Below are positions 8,536 through 17,800 of a stretch of DNA of 35,726 bases, in pieces. The notes beneath the pieces were generated by a model. The model worked only from the letters and a program-made list of their open reading frames with translations, was not told the DNA's origin and did not search any database. The position numbers and the translations under genes were made by a program. Position 1 is the stretch's first letter. Each line of letters begins with the position of its first letter. Source of the stretch: a virus. Location: positions 1 through 35,726 of the IMG/VR virus record IMGVR_UViG_3300018417_000026, one strand, 5' to 3'.

Positions 8536-9155
8536 AGTATGTACCTGATCCATATTATAATCCAGATTTTCAGGATAAGATTACATCTCGTACTAAATTA
8601 GCGCCTGGTATTACTATGGCTAAATTTCTAGGTGGTTATGCTGACCCAGTAACTTTAGATTACATAACCACTGAAGAAGAAAAGAAAAGAATAGCAAGAC
8701 AGTTATTAATGCATGCTGATGCTATGACTACTGTAAGGCAACCTGATGGAGAATTTTCTGATCATAGACTAATTGTTGCTGAAGGATTATATAGACCAGA
8801 ACCCTTAGAAAAACTAGATATCGACAGCATTAATTATTTTATGAAAACCGGTCAGGCTGTTGTTTATGAATTATTAAACAAAGAAGGTAAAATTAATCCT
8901 TCGAAGACTTTTGATCTAGCTGTATATTGGAAAGATAATTTAAATTTTGATAAACTCATTTTAGACTATGATACTTACGATCCCAGCGGTATTCTAAATG
9001 TACAAATTATTCTCATTCTTCCTAAAATTATTTCGCCCTGGAATGTAGAATATTCTAATATTGTAGAAACTCGGTTTAATAATTTTGTACAGGCAACTAA
9101 TGAATTAGTTGAATGTAAACTCAATTCTACTGAAAATATTCAGGTGTATTCATAA
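8532..9155 (+). CDS. Baseplate-region protein, possible degenerate M15 peptidase fold
   Basis: This 207-residue protein lies between the spike and gp25. I do not recognise it with certainty. Residues about 50-150 can be aligned by eye with M15 family D-Ala-D-Ala peptidases: a helix with RIARQLLMHADAM, a following LIVAEGLYRP, then TGQAVVYELLN where the family has S-x-H-x-x-G-x-A-x-D, and NLNFDKLILDY where it has a conserved FDQLI-like strand, ending in LNVQI where it has W-x-H. On that alignment all three zinc ligands are lost (Met104, Val111, Gln158), so it would be an inactive relic used structurally. It may equally be an unrelated baseplate protein. It closes the first late block and is followed by promoter-like motifs. 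Confidence 0.45.
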   Translation: MKYVPDPYYNPDFQDKITSRTKLAPGITMAKFLGGYADPVTLDYITTEEEKKRIARQLLMHADAMTTVRQPDGEFSDHRLIVAEGLYRPEPLEKLDIDSINYFMKTGQAVVYELLNKEGKINPSKTFDLAVYWKDNLNFDKLILDYDTYDPSGILNVQIILILPKIISPWNVEYSNIVETRFNNFVQATNELVECKLNSTENIQVYS

Positions 9156-9173
9156 TAAATAGAGAGATAAATA
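9154..9173 (+). promoter_or_regulatory. Two late-promoter-like motifs before gp25
   Basis: Two single-mismatch copies of TATAAATA occur in the 43-nt gap before gp25: AATAAATA (9154-9161) and GATAAATA (9166-9173), the second 25 nt before the ATG. The spacing matches the other late promoters in this window. Neither is an exact copy. Confidence 0.45.
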
Positions 9174-9198
9174 CGATTAACTATTAGAGAAAATACAA

Positions 9199-9642
9199 AT
9201 GCCCTTAAGATCTTTTTCAATTGAAGACGGAAATATAAGTACTAGTACACTTAATGTGGCTAGGAAAAAAGCTTTTAGTGACATAGATCTGTCATTTGCA
9301 TTAAGACCAGATAAAGATGTTTATAAGAAAACAGATGCCGCGGCAGTAAAACAAGCAGTTAAAAATCTTTTATTAACTAGTTACGGTGAAAAACCCTTTT
9401 TTGCTGACTTTGGGGGAAATCTAAATTCTCTTTTATTTAATCTAGATACAGACTTTGATGATGAGCTTTCAGAAGAAATTATAACAGAAGCGGTTGAAAA
9501 ATATGAGCCTAGAGCAAAGGTTTTAGAAGTTAAATCCTCTCTTCTGGGAGACTATAATTCAGCAAGTGTATCTGTTACTTTCCAGATTAGAAATACAGAA
9601 CAGATTGAAACTGTGGAATTACAATTAACGAGGTTAAGATAA
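9199..9642 (+). CDS. 25: Baseplate wedge subunit gp25
   Basis: This 147-residue homologue of T4 gp25 (132 residues) belongs to the gpW/gp25-like family. It joins the sheath-facing side of the wedge to the gp6 ring and helps to start sheath polymerisation. The family pattern is clear: FSDIDLSFALRPDKDV near residue 26, then a helix AAVKQAVKNLLLTSYGEKPF, the FADFGGNLNSLLF segment (about 73-85, compare the EP-F-GS-L motif in relatives), and a C-terminal ferredoxin-like beta hairpin pair. Its stop codon is followed directly by the gp6 ATG, as in most T4-like genomes where 25 and 6 are adjacent. Confidence 0.92.
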   Translation: MPLRSFSIEDGNISTSTLNVARKKAFSDIDLSFALRPDKDVYKKTDAAAVKQAVKNLLLTSYGEKPFFADFGGNLNSLLFNLDTDFDDELSEEIITEAVEKYEPRAKVLEVKSSLLGDYNSASVSVTFQIRNTEQIETVELQLTRLR

Positions 9643-11478
9643 ATGGCTACTACAATTAGATCTGCCGATCTGGATTTTGATACAGTTAAAGGTAGGCTTA
9701 AGGATTATCTGAAATCAAAAAGTGAATTTTCTGATTATAATTTTGAAGCATCAGGACTATCAAATATTCTAGATGTTCTAGCTTACAATACTCATTTTAA
9801 TGGATTGACAGCAAACTTTGCCTTAAATGAATCATTTCTAAATACTTCTCAATTAAGATCGTCAGTTGTATCTCATGCAGAGGCTTTAGGATATACCCCT
9901 AGATCTTATACTTCTTCTAAAGGTAATTTGAATATTTCAGTTACTATAACAGATTCGAATAGACCTACATCTATTAATTTACCAAGAGGTACTTCTTTTA
10001 CTGCAACTGTAGCTGGAGTATCCTATACTTTTAGAACTAGAGAATCATATTCTGCAATAGATAATGGTAGCGGATTCTATGAATTTAAAACATCAGAAGA
10101 TAGTAATTCAATACCGGTATATGAAGGTATTGAAAAAACAAAAACCTTTTTCGTAGGGGAAACCGAAGAAACCCAAATATATGTTATGCCAGATGTTACA
10201 CTTGATACAGAATCCTTATTAGTTAGGGTTTATGAAACAGCTGGATCTAGTACGTACGAAACATATACTAATTTGAAAAAAGCTATTCGTATTACTAGTA
10301 GTTCTAAACATTATCAGATAAAAGAAGTACCGAATGGTTATTACGAAATTCTATTTAGTGATGGTATTACAACGGGGAAAACCCCAACGGCTGGTAATAA
10401 AGTAGTAATTACCTATCTTTCAACGGTTGGTCCTACTGCAAATGGTGCTAGTGTATACGTCCCAACGGCTGACTTAAATATAGAAGGTACAGATTACCCT
10501 ATTACAGTAGTTACTGATGCTGTATCATCCGCTGGTGCATTTAAAGAGGGAATAGAATCTATAAGACAAAATGCTCCTATCTATTTTGCTTCGCAGCAAA
10601 GATTGGTTACAGCGGAAGATTATAAGGCTCAAGTATTAGCTAATTTCAATGCATACATTGACGACGTTGTATCTTGGGGTGGTGCTGATAATGATCCTGT
10701 AGAATATGGTAAAGTATTTATTGGTATAAAGTTTAAGCAAGGTATTTCCGAATCAGTCCAGGTAGAAGTAAAAGATCGAATTGTAAATGAATTAACAGAC
10801 AATCTTGCCGTCATGTCTATTGATACGGAATTTACAGAAACAGAGATTGCATATCTAGAATTACAAACGTTTTTTAATTTTGATCCTGATCTTACTAACT
10901 TGACCCCTAGAGCAACAGAAAATCTAGTATTTTCTACTATGCAGAATTTCTTTACAGTTAACCTCGCGAAATTCAACGAGGTGTTTAGACGGTCAAAGTT
11001 AATAGGCGAAATCGATGATCTTGATGAAGCTATTCTTAACTCAAGAATAGTAGTTAAAGTACAAAGAAGATTTACTCCGATAACTGGACAATCTTTATCT
11101 TACAGTATTAAGTTCCCTATGACAATTGCTGCCCCAGATAACCTGGATAGGATTGTAACGTCGGGTAGATTTACCTTTAATAATAAAATATGCTTCCTAA
11201 GAAATAAACTAAGCTCTAATAAAATAGAATTAGTTAATATCGATAATGAAGTAGAAATAGATAATATTGGTGAGTATAATCAAGATACTGGTATAGTATT
11301 ACTCCAAGGGTTTAATCCAACTGAACTAGAGGGGGGATCTTCTGAATTAAAAATATCAGTGACCCCTGCAAACCAAAGTACAATAAGGCCGCTAAGAAAT
11401 TACGTAATTCAATTAGATGAAGACCTATCATTTGCACAATCTCAAATCGATTACCAAAACACAGTATTGACCTTGTAA
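9643..11478 (+). CDS. 6: Baseplate wedge subunit gp6
   Basis: This 611-residue homologue of T4 gp6 (660 residues) belongs to the baseplate J-like family. Gp6 dimers form the continuous ring of the inner baseplate that holds the wedges together. Visible features are the N-terminal segment LKDYLKSKSEFSDYNFEASG and LSNILDVLAYNTHFNGL, the ALNESFLNTSQLRSSV helix, and HAEALGYTPRS (about 80-90), followed by a beta-rich core with the J-like segment around 315-345 (RQNAPIYFASQQRLVT, then EDYKAQVLANF). The C-terminal 200 residues are beta-rich. It directly abuts gp25 and precedes another baseplate gene after one base. Confidence 0.92.
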   Translation: MATTIRSADLDFDTVKGRLKDYLKSKSEFSDYNFEASGLSNILDVLAYNTHFNGLTANFALNESFLNTSQLRSSVVSHAEALGYTPRSYTSSKGNLNISVTITDSNRPTSINLPRGTSFTATVAGVSYTFRTRESYSAIDNGSGFYEFKTSEDSNSIPVYEGIEKTKTFFVGETEETQIYVMPDVTLDTESLLVRVYETAGSSTYETYTNLKKAIRITSSSKHYQIKEVPNGYYEILFSDGITTGKTPTAGNKVVITYLSTVGPTANGASVYVPTADLNIEGTDYPITVVTDAVSSAGAFKEGIESIRQNAPIYFASQQRLVTAEDYKAQVLANFNAYIDDVVSWGGADNDPVEYGKVFIGIKFKQGISESVQVEVKDRIVNELTDNLAVMSIDTEFTETEIAYLELQTFFNFDPDLTNLTPRATENLVFSTMQNFFTVNLAKFNEVFRRSKLIGEIDDLDEAILNSRIVVKVQRRFTPITGQSLSYSIKFPMTIAAPDNLDRIVTSGRFTFNNKICFLRNKLSSNKIELVNIDNEVEIDNIGEYNQDTGIVLLQGFNPTELEGGSSELKISVTPANQSTIRPLRNYVIQLDEDLSFAQSQIDYQNTVLTL

Positions 11479-11479
11479 C

Positions 11480-12412
11480 ATGTCACATAAACTAATTAAT
11501 TATGGCCGTAGGCCTGTTAACTTCAGAAATCGTAGTGTTAAGGAAGTACTGCCGGAACACTTTACTGAAGATTATCCTGACCTAGTTCAGTTTCTAGAAT
11601 ATTATTATGATTTTTTAGATTCTGATGGGGGATTTGATGAAGACATACAAGAGTTATTTTCTGTTAGGGATATAAGTGAAACTGATCTAGCAAGATTAGA
11701 TCAAATGGTTTCTTCCTTAGGATCAGGCCTACAGAATACCGATAATTTTTTAAAGCCTAGATTTTCTATTAGAAGGTTTGCTGATCACTATAGAAATAAA
11801 GGATCTAGATTTTCAATAGAAGAATTCTTTCGAGCATTTTTTCAACAAGAGGTAGAGGTTGAATATCCAAAAAAAGATATTTTTACTATTGGTAGAGATG
11901 CAATTGGTTATGATTCACAGAAATTTATACAAGATTATGCAAGATACCAGATATTCTCAATATTAATTAAAGTTGGTCTTGGCATACCAACTTATAGAGA
12001 ATTATATAAAAAGTTTGTTCATCCTGCTGGTTTTTATTTTGAGGGTATTGTTGCAGTAGAAGGTGAAGCAAATCTTGGTATAGGTACTATGCCATTATCT
12101 ATTGCAGATTCTGCAGAACTTAGTCTTATTGGCGAGGCATCTATTGGATTCAGTCTCTTTAGTACAACAACCGGACTTATCGATAGCGAAGGAACTAACA
12201 TTAGGTATGGTATAGATAGAACCCCAGCGGCATTTTCGGCCCTAACAATTACTCAGCTGAACAATTACTATCAAAGTATTGCTGAAGTTATTAGTCCGAA
12301 TTCGTTTACTATGGATGACAGTGGAAATTCAGGTTCACCGCTTATGTCACTTACAACTGAAACTATGGACGCAAATATGTTTACAAGATATCTAAGTGAT
12401 TCGAGTTATTAA
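11480..12412 (+). CDS. Baseplate/tail protein with gp7-like N-terminal module
   Basis: This 310-residue protein follows gp6, where gp7 lies in T4. The first 180 residues hold a pattern I know from large marine T4-like tail proteins: VLPEHFTEDYPDLVQFLEYYY, a FLDSDGGFDEDIQELF turn, RDISETDLARL, then FADHYRNKGSRFSIEEFF and a FRAFFQQEVEVEYPK end. The pattern suggests a helical docking module. Residues about 185-235 are beta-rich and Gly/Ser-rich, and the C-terminus is short. T4 gp7 is over 1,000 residues, so if this is the gp7 counterpart it is much reduced. The position and start (ATG one base after the gp6 stop) are secure; the function is inferred from position. Confidence 0.5.
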   Translation: MSHKLINYGRRPVNFRNRSVKEVLPEHFTEDYPDLVQFLEYYYDFLDSDGGFDEDIQELFSVRDISETDLARLDQMVSSLGSGLQNTDNFLKPRFSIRRFADHYRNKGSRFSIEEFFRAFFQQEVEVEYPKKDIFTIGRDAIGYDSQKFIQDYARYQIFSILIKVGLGIPTYRELYKKFVHPAGFYFEGIVAVEGEANLGIGTMPLSIADSAELSLIGEASIGFSLFSTTTGLIDSEGTNIRYGIDRTPAAFSALTITQLNNYYQSIAEVISPNSFTMDDSGNSGSPLMSLTTETMDANMFTRYLSDSSY

Positions 12413-12413
12413 G

Positions 12414-12421
12414 TATAAATA
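12414..12421 (+). promoter_or_regulatory. T4-type late promoter motif
   Basis: There is an exact TATAAATA, immediately after the preceding stop codon and 28 nt before the next ATG. The extended context TATAAATAGAT recurs at 20592. A candidate ribosome-binding sequence AGGATAG lies between it and the ATG. Confidence 0.72.
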
Positions 12422-12449
12422 GATGTAAATATTCTGTATAGGATAGAAG

Positions 12450-13463
12450 ATGACAAGACAAAATATCAATATCGGCACAGTTGCAAATGATGGTACAGGC
12501 GATACCCTCAGGCAAGCTGGTGAAAAGCTAAATGACAATTTCGTAGAGATCTATCAGAGATTTGGTGGGGATAGTAATATTCTTATGCCAGGTATTCAAT
12601 TTGATAGTAACGGTATTATTTTTGAAGGAACAACCCTTGATAATGTCACTACTAGAATTACAGTTGTAGACCCTACATCTAATCGTATTGTAACTATTCC
12701 AGATTATACTGGGGAAATGATTGTCGATAGCGCCACGCAGACTATGTCAAACAAGACTATCAATGACGCTAGACTTGTACATCCTGATATTGCAGATTCC
12801 GCCGACGCTACATATTTTTATTCATTCACACCAATTGATGCTAGTTTAATGTCGAAAAACATTAATCTGAATCTTCCTTCTCTTTCTGATAGTGATACAA
12901 TAGTTACAAATACATCAGTATCTACTATGTCAAGTAAAACATTAACAGCTCCTACAATTATTGCGCCTACAATTGGTAGTAGAATAGATGATTCGAATGG
13001 AGCAGAAATTATTATTTTGACGGCTGCGGCTTCGGCAACCAATGAAATAACTATATCAAATGGAGCTACTAATACTGGCCCTACTATATCAGCTTCTGGA
13101 ACAGATACTAATATTAATTTAAATATTAACCCTAAAGGGAATGGCTCAGTTGAGATTGGGAAAATAGCGCTAGACCATAACGATCAAACTAGCAGCGGCG
13201 CTGTTGATCCTACCTCGTCATATACTGTATTTAACCAAGGTACTCCTATCGCAGCGTCTTTAGCAAATGGTACAACAACTGGTGAAATGAAAATCATGTC
13301 TAATAAAGGTGCCGGTCTAGTAACAGTAACACCAACTAGCTTTCCACAAGGTAACTCTTTTTCGATCGCACAATATGGTGCGTGTCAATGTATATGGGAT
13401 GGAACAAATTGGCTTTTGATCGGCGCGGCAGATTCTGCAGATGCGTATATTTCGATTAATTAA
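12450..13463 (+). CDS. Tail fibre-like structural protein
   Basis: This 337-residue virion protein starts with INIGTVANDGTGDTLRQAG and then KLNDNFVEIYQRF, a short N-terminal module seen on many T4-like fibre and neck proteins that probably attaches the shaft. The middle (about 60-240) is Ser/Thr/Asn-rich beta repeats with segments such as ATQTMSNKTINDARLV and STMSSKTLTAPTI. These recur with a period near 60-65 residues and fit a trimeric fibre shaft. The C-terminal 80 residues (YTVFNQGTPIAASLANGTT, then IWDGTNWLLIG) form a tip-like module found at fibre ends in other phages. It has its own late promoter and lies between baseplate genes, so it may be a short fibre or a baseplate-attached fibre rather than the main long fibre. 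Confidence 0.6.
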   Translation: MTRQNINIGTVANDGTGDTLRQAGEKLNDNFVEIYQRFGGDSNILMPGIQFDSNGIIFEGTTLDNVTTRITVVDPTSNRIVTIPDYTGEMIVDSATQTMSNKTINDARLVHPDIADSADATYFYSFTPIDASLMSKNINLNLPSLSDSDTIVTNTSVSTMSSKTLTAPTIIAPTIGSRIDDSNGAEIIILTAAASATNEITISNGATNTGPTISASGTDTNINLNINPKGNGSVEIGKIALDHNDQTSSGAVDPTSSYTVFNQGTPIAASLANGTTTGEMKIMSNKGAGLVTVTPTSFPQGNSFSIAQYGACQCIWDGTNWLLIGAADSADAYISIN

Positions 13464-13475
13464 TAGGAAATTAAA

Positions 13476-14861
13476 ATGACGGCTATTGTAACAAATCGGT
13501 TAAAAAAAGACCTACTTGAATCAGTTTATAATGAAATTGTTAATCTAACAGACAATTACTACGTAGCGGTTGGTCGTACAGAACAATGGGATAGTTCTGA
13601 TACTGTTCCTGATCCTAGAAATAGTCTCAGAGATGAACGTAATTTCAGACTATCTATGCAGTCTATTAAAAAGATTACAGACGTTTCATATGTGATTCCC
13701 CGGTATAATTGGTCAACGGGAACGATTTATAATTCGTGGGATGACGATCTAGCAGGTTTACCAGTAAATTCTTATTACGTATTAACAGAAGACAATCAGG
13801 TATATGTATGTCTTCAATCTGGTAAAAATGCACAGGGAACGGTAGTTGCATCTACAGTAAAACCTACTGGTTCATCAACAAGGCCCATAAAAACTTCTGA
13901 TGGTTATGTGTGGAAATTCTTATATGGTTTAACTGGCGCAAATTCAAGTAAATTTCTTTCTGCTAATTTCCTACCAGTTCAATATGTTAATGATTCATCT
14001 GGATCCCCTGCAATTAACGCAGCTCAAGCACAACAGGCATCTGTACAAGAGGCAGCATCGAAGGGACAAATTTTAAGTATCCTGGTAACTGATGGTGGTA
14101 CTGGATTTACTTCTACCCCGACGGTTAATATTCGAGGAGATGGAGTTGGGGCTTCAGCAACGGCATTTGTATCAGGTGGTTCGATCGTTAAAATCGATTT
14201 GGATTCATCATCAGATAGCACAATGACTATGGGACATAGCTATAATTTTGCTGATATTACCCTTACCGGTGGTGGTGGGGGTACAGGCTTTGCTGGAAGA
14301 GTAATTATTGGCCCTGATTCTGGTATCGGTGCAAATGCTGTTAAAGATCTTAGAAGTACTTCTCTTTTATTTAATATCAAGCCGGCTGGGGATGAAAATG
14401 AAGATTGGCTTATTAATGATCAGGATTATAGACAAGTAGGTCTTATTAAAAATCCTAAAAATAATAATAGTCCTGACTCAGATTATACTGCTGTTACTGG
14501 TAGAGCACTAAGATATCTACTTCTTACCTCACCATCGGATGCAACTACTTTTACACGTGATGTAACTATTACCGGTACTAACTCTGGTGCAAAAGCAATT
14601 ATTGATGATATAGATAGTGATAGATTATATGCTCATCAATCTGAAGCTACTGGTTTCTTACCATTTAATGAAGGTGAACCTATAACTGGTGGTGGTGCAT
14701 CTGGTACACTGGTTAGTGAGGGATCTGATGCAGACTCAGATGCTTTTTATGATGATGATGTAGATAGATTTTCCGGAGATTTACTCTATTTAGAAAATAG
14801 AGCAGCAGTAGCAAGAACAGCTGAACAAACAGAAGATATTAAAGTTATTATTACGCTATAA
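13476..14861 (+). CDS. 8: Baseplate wedge subunit gp8
   Basis: This 461-residue homologue of T4 gp8 (334 residues) is a wedge protein that bridges gp6, gp7 and gp10. Diagnostic parts are the N-terminal AIVTNRLKKDLLESVYNEI and YYVAVGRTEQWDSSD, the VIPRYNWSTG segment, TSDGYVWKFLYGL (about 141-153) and the C-terminal DLLYLENRAAVARTAEQTE with DIKVIITL, which matches the end of T4 gp8. The extra length comes mostly from an insertion at about 195-290 with GTGFTSTPTVNIRGDGVGA and ITLTGGGGGTGFAGR, a Gly-rich beta module that is common in marine phage virion proteins and absent from T4 gp8. An AGG-type ribosome-binding sequence precedes the ATG. Confidence 0.85.
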   Translation: MTAIVTNRLKKDLLESVYNEIVNLTDNYYVAVGRTEQWDSSDTVPDPRNSLRDERNFRLSMQSIKKITDVSYVIPRYNWSTGTIYNSWDDDLAGLPVNSYYVLTEDNQVYVCLQSGKNAQGTVVASTVKPTGSSTRPIKTSDGYVWKFLYGLTGANSSKFLSANFLPVQYVNDSSGSPAINAAQAQQASVQEAASKGQILSILVTDGGTGFTSTPTVNIRGDGVGASATAFVSGGSIVKIDLDSSSDSTMTMGHSYNFADITLTGGGGGTGFAGRVIIGPDSGIGANAVKDLRSTSLLFNIKPAGDENEDWLINDQDYRQVGLIKNPKNNNSPDSDYTAVTGRALRYLLLTSPSDATTFTRDVTITGTNSGAKAIIDDIDSDRLYAHQSEATGFLPFNEGEPITGGGASGTLVSEGSDADSDAFYDDDVDRFSGDLLYLENRAAVARTAEQTEDIKVIITL

Positions 14862-14873
14862 GGTAAAAAAAAT

Positions 14874-17800
14874 ATGGCTACTACTCTTACTAATGCAACT
14901 TTTTCGAATACCTATAAAGATGATTATACAGATAGCGATGGCTATTATAGGATCTTGTTTAATAGTGGACGAACCCTTCAGGCGCGCGAGCTTACACAAG
15001 CGCAAACCATTATTAATAACCAGATTAAAAGAATGGCATCTGACATATATGTAGAAGGTTCAGTTATAAGTGAAGGTAGCTTAAATCCAAATCCCCTATA
15101 CGAATTTGTTAAATTAAATACTTCTGTTAACGCTTTACCCTCATCATATAATGATTTAATTGGTACCTCATTTACTGGACAGACAAGTGGTGTGGTAGCA
15201 AAGGTTATTGAAGTAGTACCTGTAGAAGGGTCAGATCCTGCTACTCTATATGTTCAATATACTAATACAGCATCATCGCCGGCTGCAACGACAGCGCCAA
15301 TTAGATTTAATCCCGGAGAAAATATAGACAACGGTAGTACAACTTTATCTATCCAAACTACTAATACTGTTGCAAACCCAGCATTGGGGGTTGGATATAG
15401 AGTTTCTGTTGGTGCTGGGGTTTATTATGCTAAGGGATTTTTTATCTTTACTGAAGCACAGTCAATTATTCTTTCAAAATATACTGATGATCCAACTGCA
15501 GAGATTGGGTTTAAAATTACTGAAGAAATTGTAACTACAGCTGATGATGTCGATCTATTTGATAATCAGGGCTCGACACCAAATCAGTCTGCGCCAGGCG
15601 CTGACAGATATAGAATACGTTTAACCCTTATTAATAAAATTAACTTGGCTGCAGATGAAAACTTTATACACGTGGCCACAATAGATGAAGGATCCGTAAG
15701 ATCTGCAGTTGTTGTCTCAGACAGATATAATGTTCCAAATGAAGTAACTGCAATAAGAATATCTGAAAATTCTGGCGATTATATAGTTAGTCCTTTTTCC
15801 TTATTATTTGAGCCTGACTCAGCTGATATTGCATTCCTTAATATGAAAGTAAGTCCTGGTGTTGCAGTTGTAGAGGGACATAGAGCAGCTAGAAAGGTTG
15901 GGACTCATATTCGAGTACCAAAGGCTACTAGTACCCTAGAAATAAACAACGAGGTTACGCCTGTCGACTTCGGTAACTATGTTATAGTTAACCCTGTCGG
16001 AGGTACCAGCGGCCTTCCTAATATTAACGTATTCGAATTAATGAATTTATATGATGCTACTGGAGGTACAGGATCGGTAATTGGTACTACTCGAGTAAGA
16101 GCTGTTACAGAAGATGGTGCAAATCTTAAGTACCATCTATTTGATATTAAATTAAATTCAGGTCAAGCATTTCGTGATGTAAAAAGTATTGGTACTGGTT
16201 CAACAAATTATTTCAATCCTATTCTAGAGAGTAGTAAAGCGGTTCTTAAAGAAGTATCTAAAAATAATCTACTCTTTAACCTACCAAACATAAGACCCCA
16301 GACTATAACCGATTTGAATTTTACAGTGCAAAGAAGATTTGGTAGTTTAACTGCTGATGCATCAGGTAATATTTCTATGCCAACTCTTACTAGTACTGAA
16401 GCATATACAAACACCGGTGATTGGCTTATCGCAGATGTTGATAGTGATGTTTGGACAGGATCTACATCAGTAACTCTATCTGGTGATGCTACTAACGGTA
16501 CTATTTCAGGTGGCCCAACAAATGGCGGATCTGGATATTCCGGTTCGATTGAAGTTTTAGCTTATGTTAACAAATCTGCAGGTAGTATAAGAAGTAAAAC
16601 TTTAACTAGTAATTCTGTTACTAGAACAATGGATTCGGATGGTAACGGATTTAAATATTTAAGACTTGATAAAGCTGATATCTATGATGTTCAAGAGGTA
16701 ATAGATGCTAATGACAGTAGCATCAGTTACGCAAATAGATTTACTTTAGATAATGGTCAAAGGGATAACTTTTACGGCCTAGGTAAGATGGTCCTTAATA
16801 GTGGTAATTCTGCCCCTGGCTCAAATATTCATATCAAATATCGATATTTTAATCATGGTACTAGCGGAGACTTTTTTGCAGTTAACTCCTATTCTGGGCA
16901 AGTAAATTATGGTAATATACCTGATCATACTTTAGCAAATGGGCAGAAAGTCCAATTAAGAAATGTCTTAGATTTTAGATCAGTTCAAGATTCTGCTGAA
17001 GGATATACAAATAGTTCTTTAGGGGCAAGAGTCAGTCAGCTACCTCAACCAGGAAATCTTGTCTCCGGTGATGTAACATATTATCTTCAACAGGCAGGTA
17101 AATTAGTAATCGATACCCAGGGGCAATTGATCTATGTTAAAGGCGAAGAAGCCTTTGAACCTCGCTTTCCAACAGCTCCAGACAGAACCTTACCACTATA
17201 TAATATTAGGTTTGGCGCTAATACACTAAATGATTCAGATGTAACAGTAAAAAGAATAGATCATAAAAGATTTACTATGAAAGACATCGAGTCTTTAGAA
17301 AAAAGAGTTGATGCTATTGAAGAATTAGCTTCTTTAAGTTTACTTGAAATTGCTACCTCTAATTTCGAGGTGTTAGATTCTGCTGGGTTAAATAGAACTA
17401 AGTCTGGTGTGGTAGTTGATAATTTTACTACACATGTTCTTTCCGCTACAAACTATGGCGATTATCGAGCTTCAATTGACCCCTTAAGAATGAATATGAG
17501 ACCTTCATTCAATGAAGACAATATTAGATTAATTTACGATTCTGACAAATCTATTAATACTATAAGAAAAGGCGATAATGTATATCTTAAACACACCGAG
17601 AAAGCTTATATTGATCAGTCTTTAGCTAGTAAAGCAATTCAGATTAACCCGTTTTCGGTTATTGTGTATGAAGGGGTAGCTACCCTTTCACCAACCTCGG
17701 ATGAATGGAAAGATGTGGTATATACAGCACCAAGAATAGTAAGTGGTGGAACCCTTCTAGATACAAAAAATGCCGTAGGATGGAAAAAATGGGAATGGAA

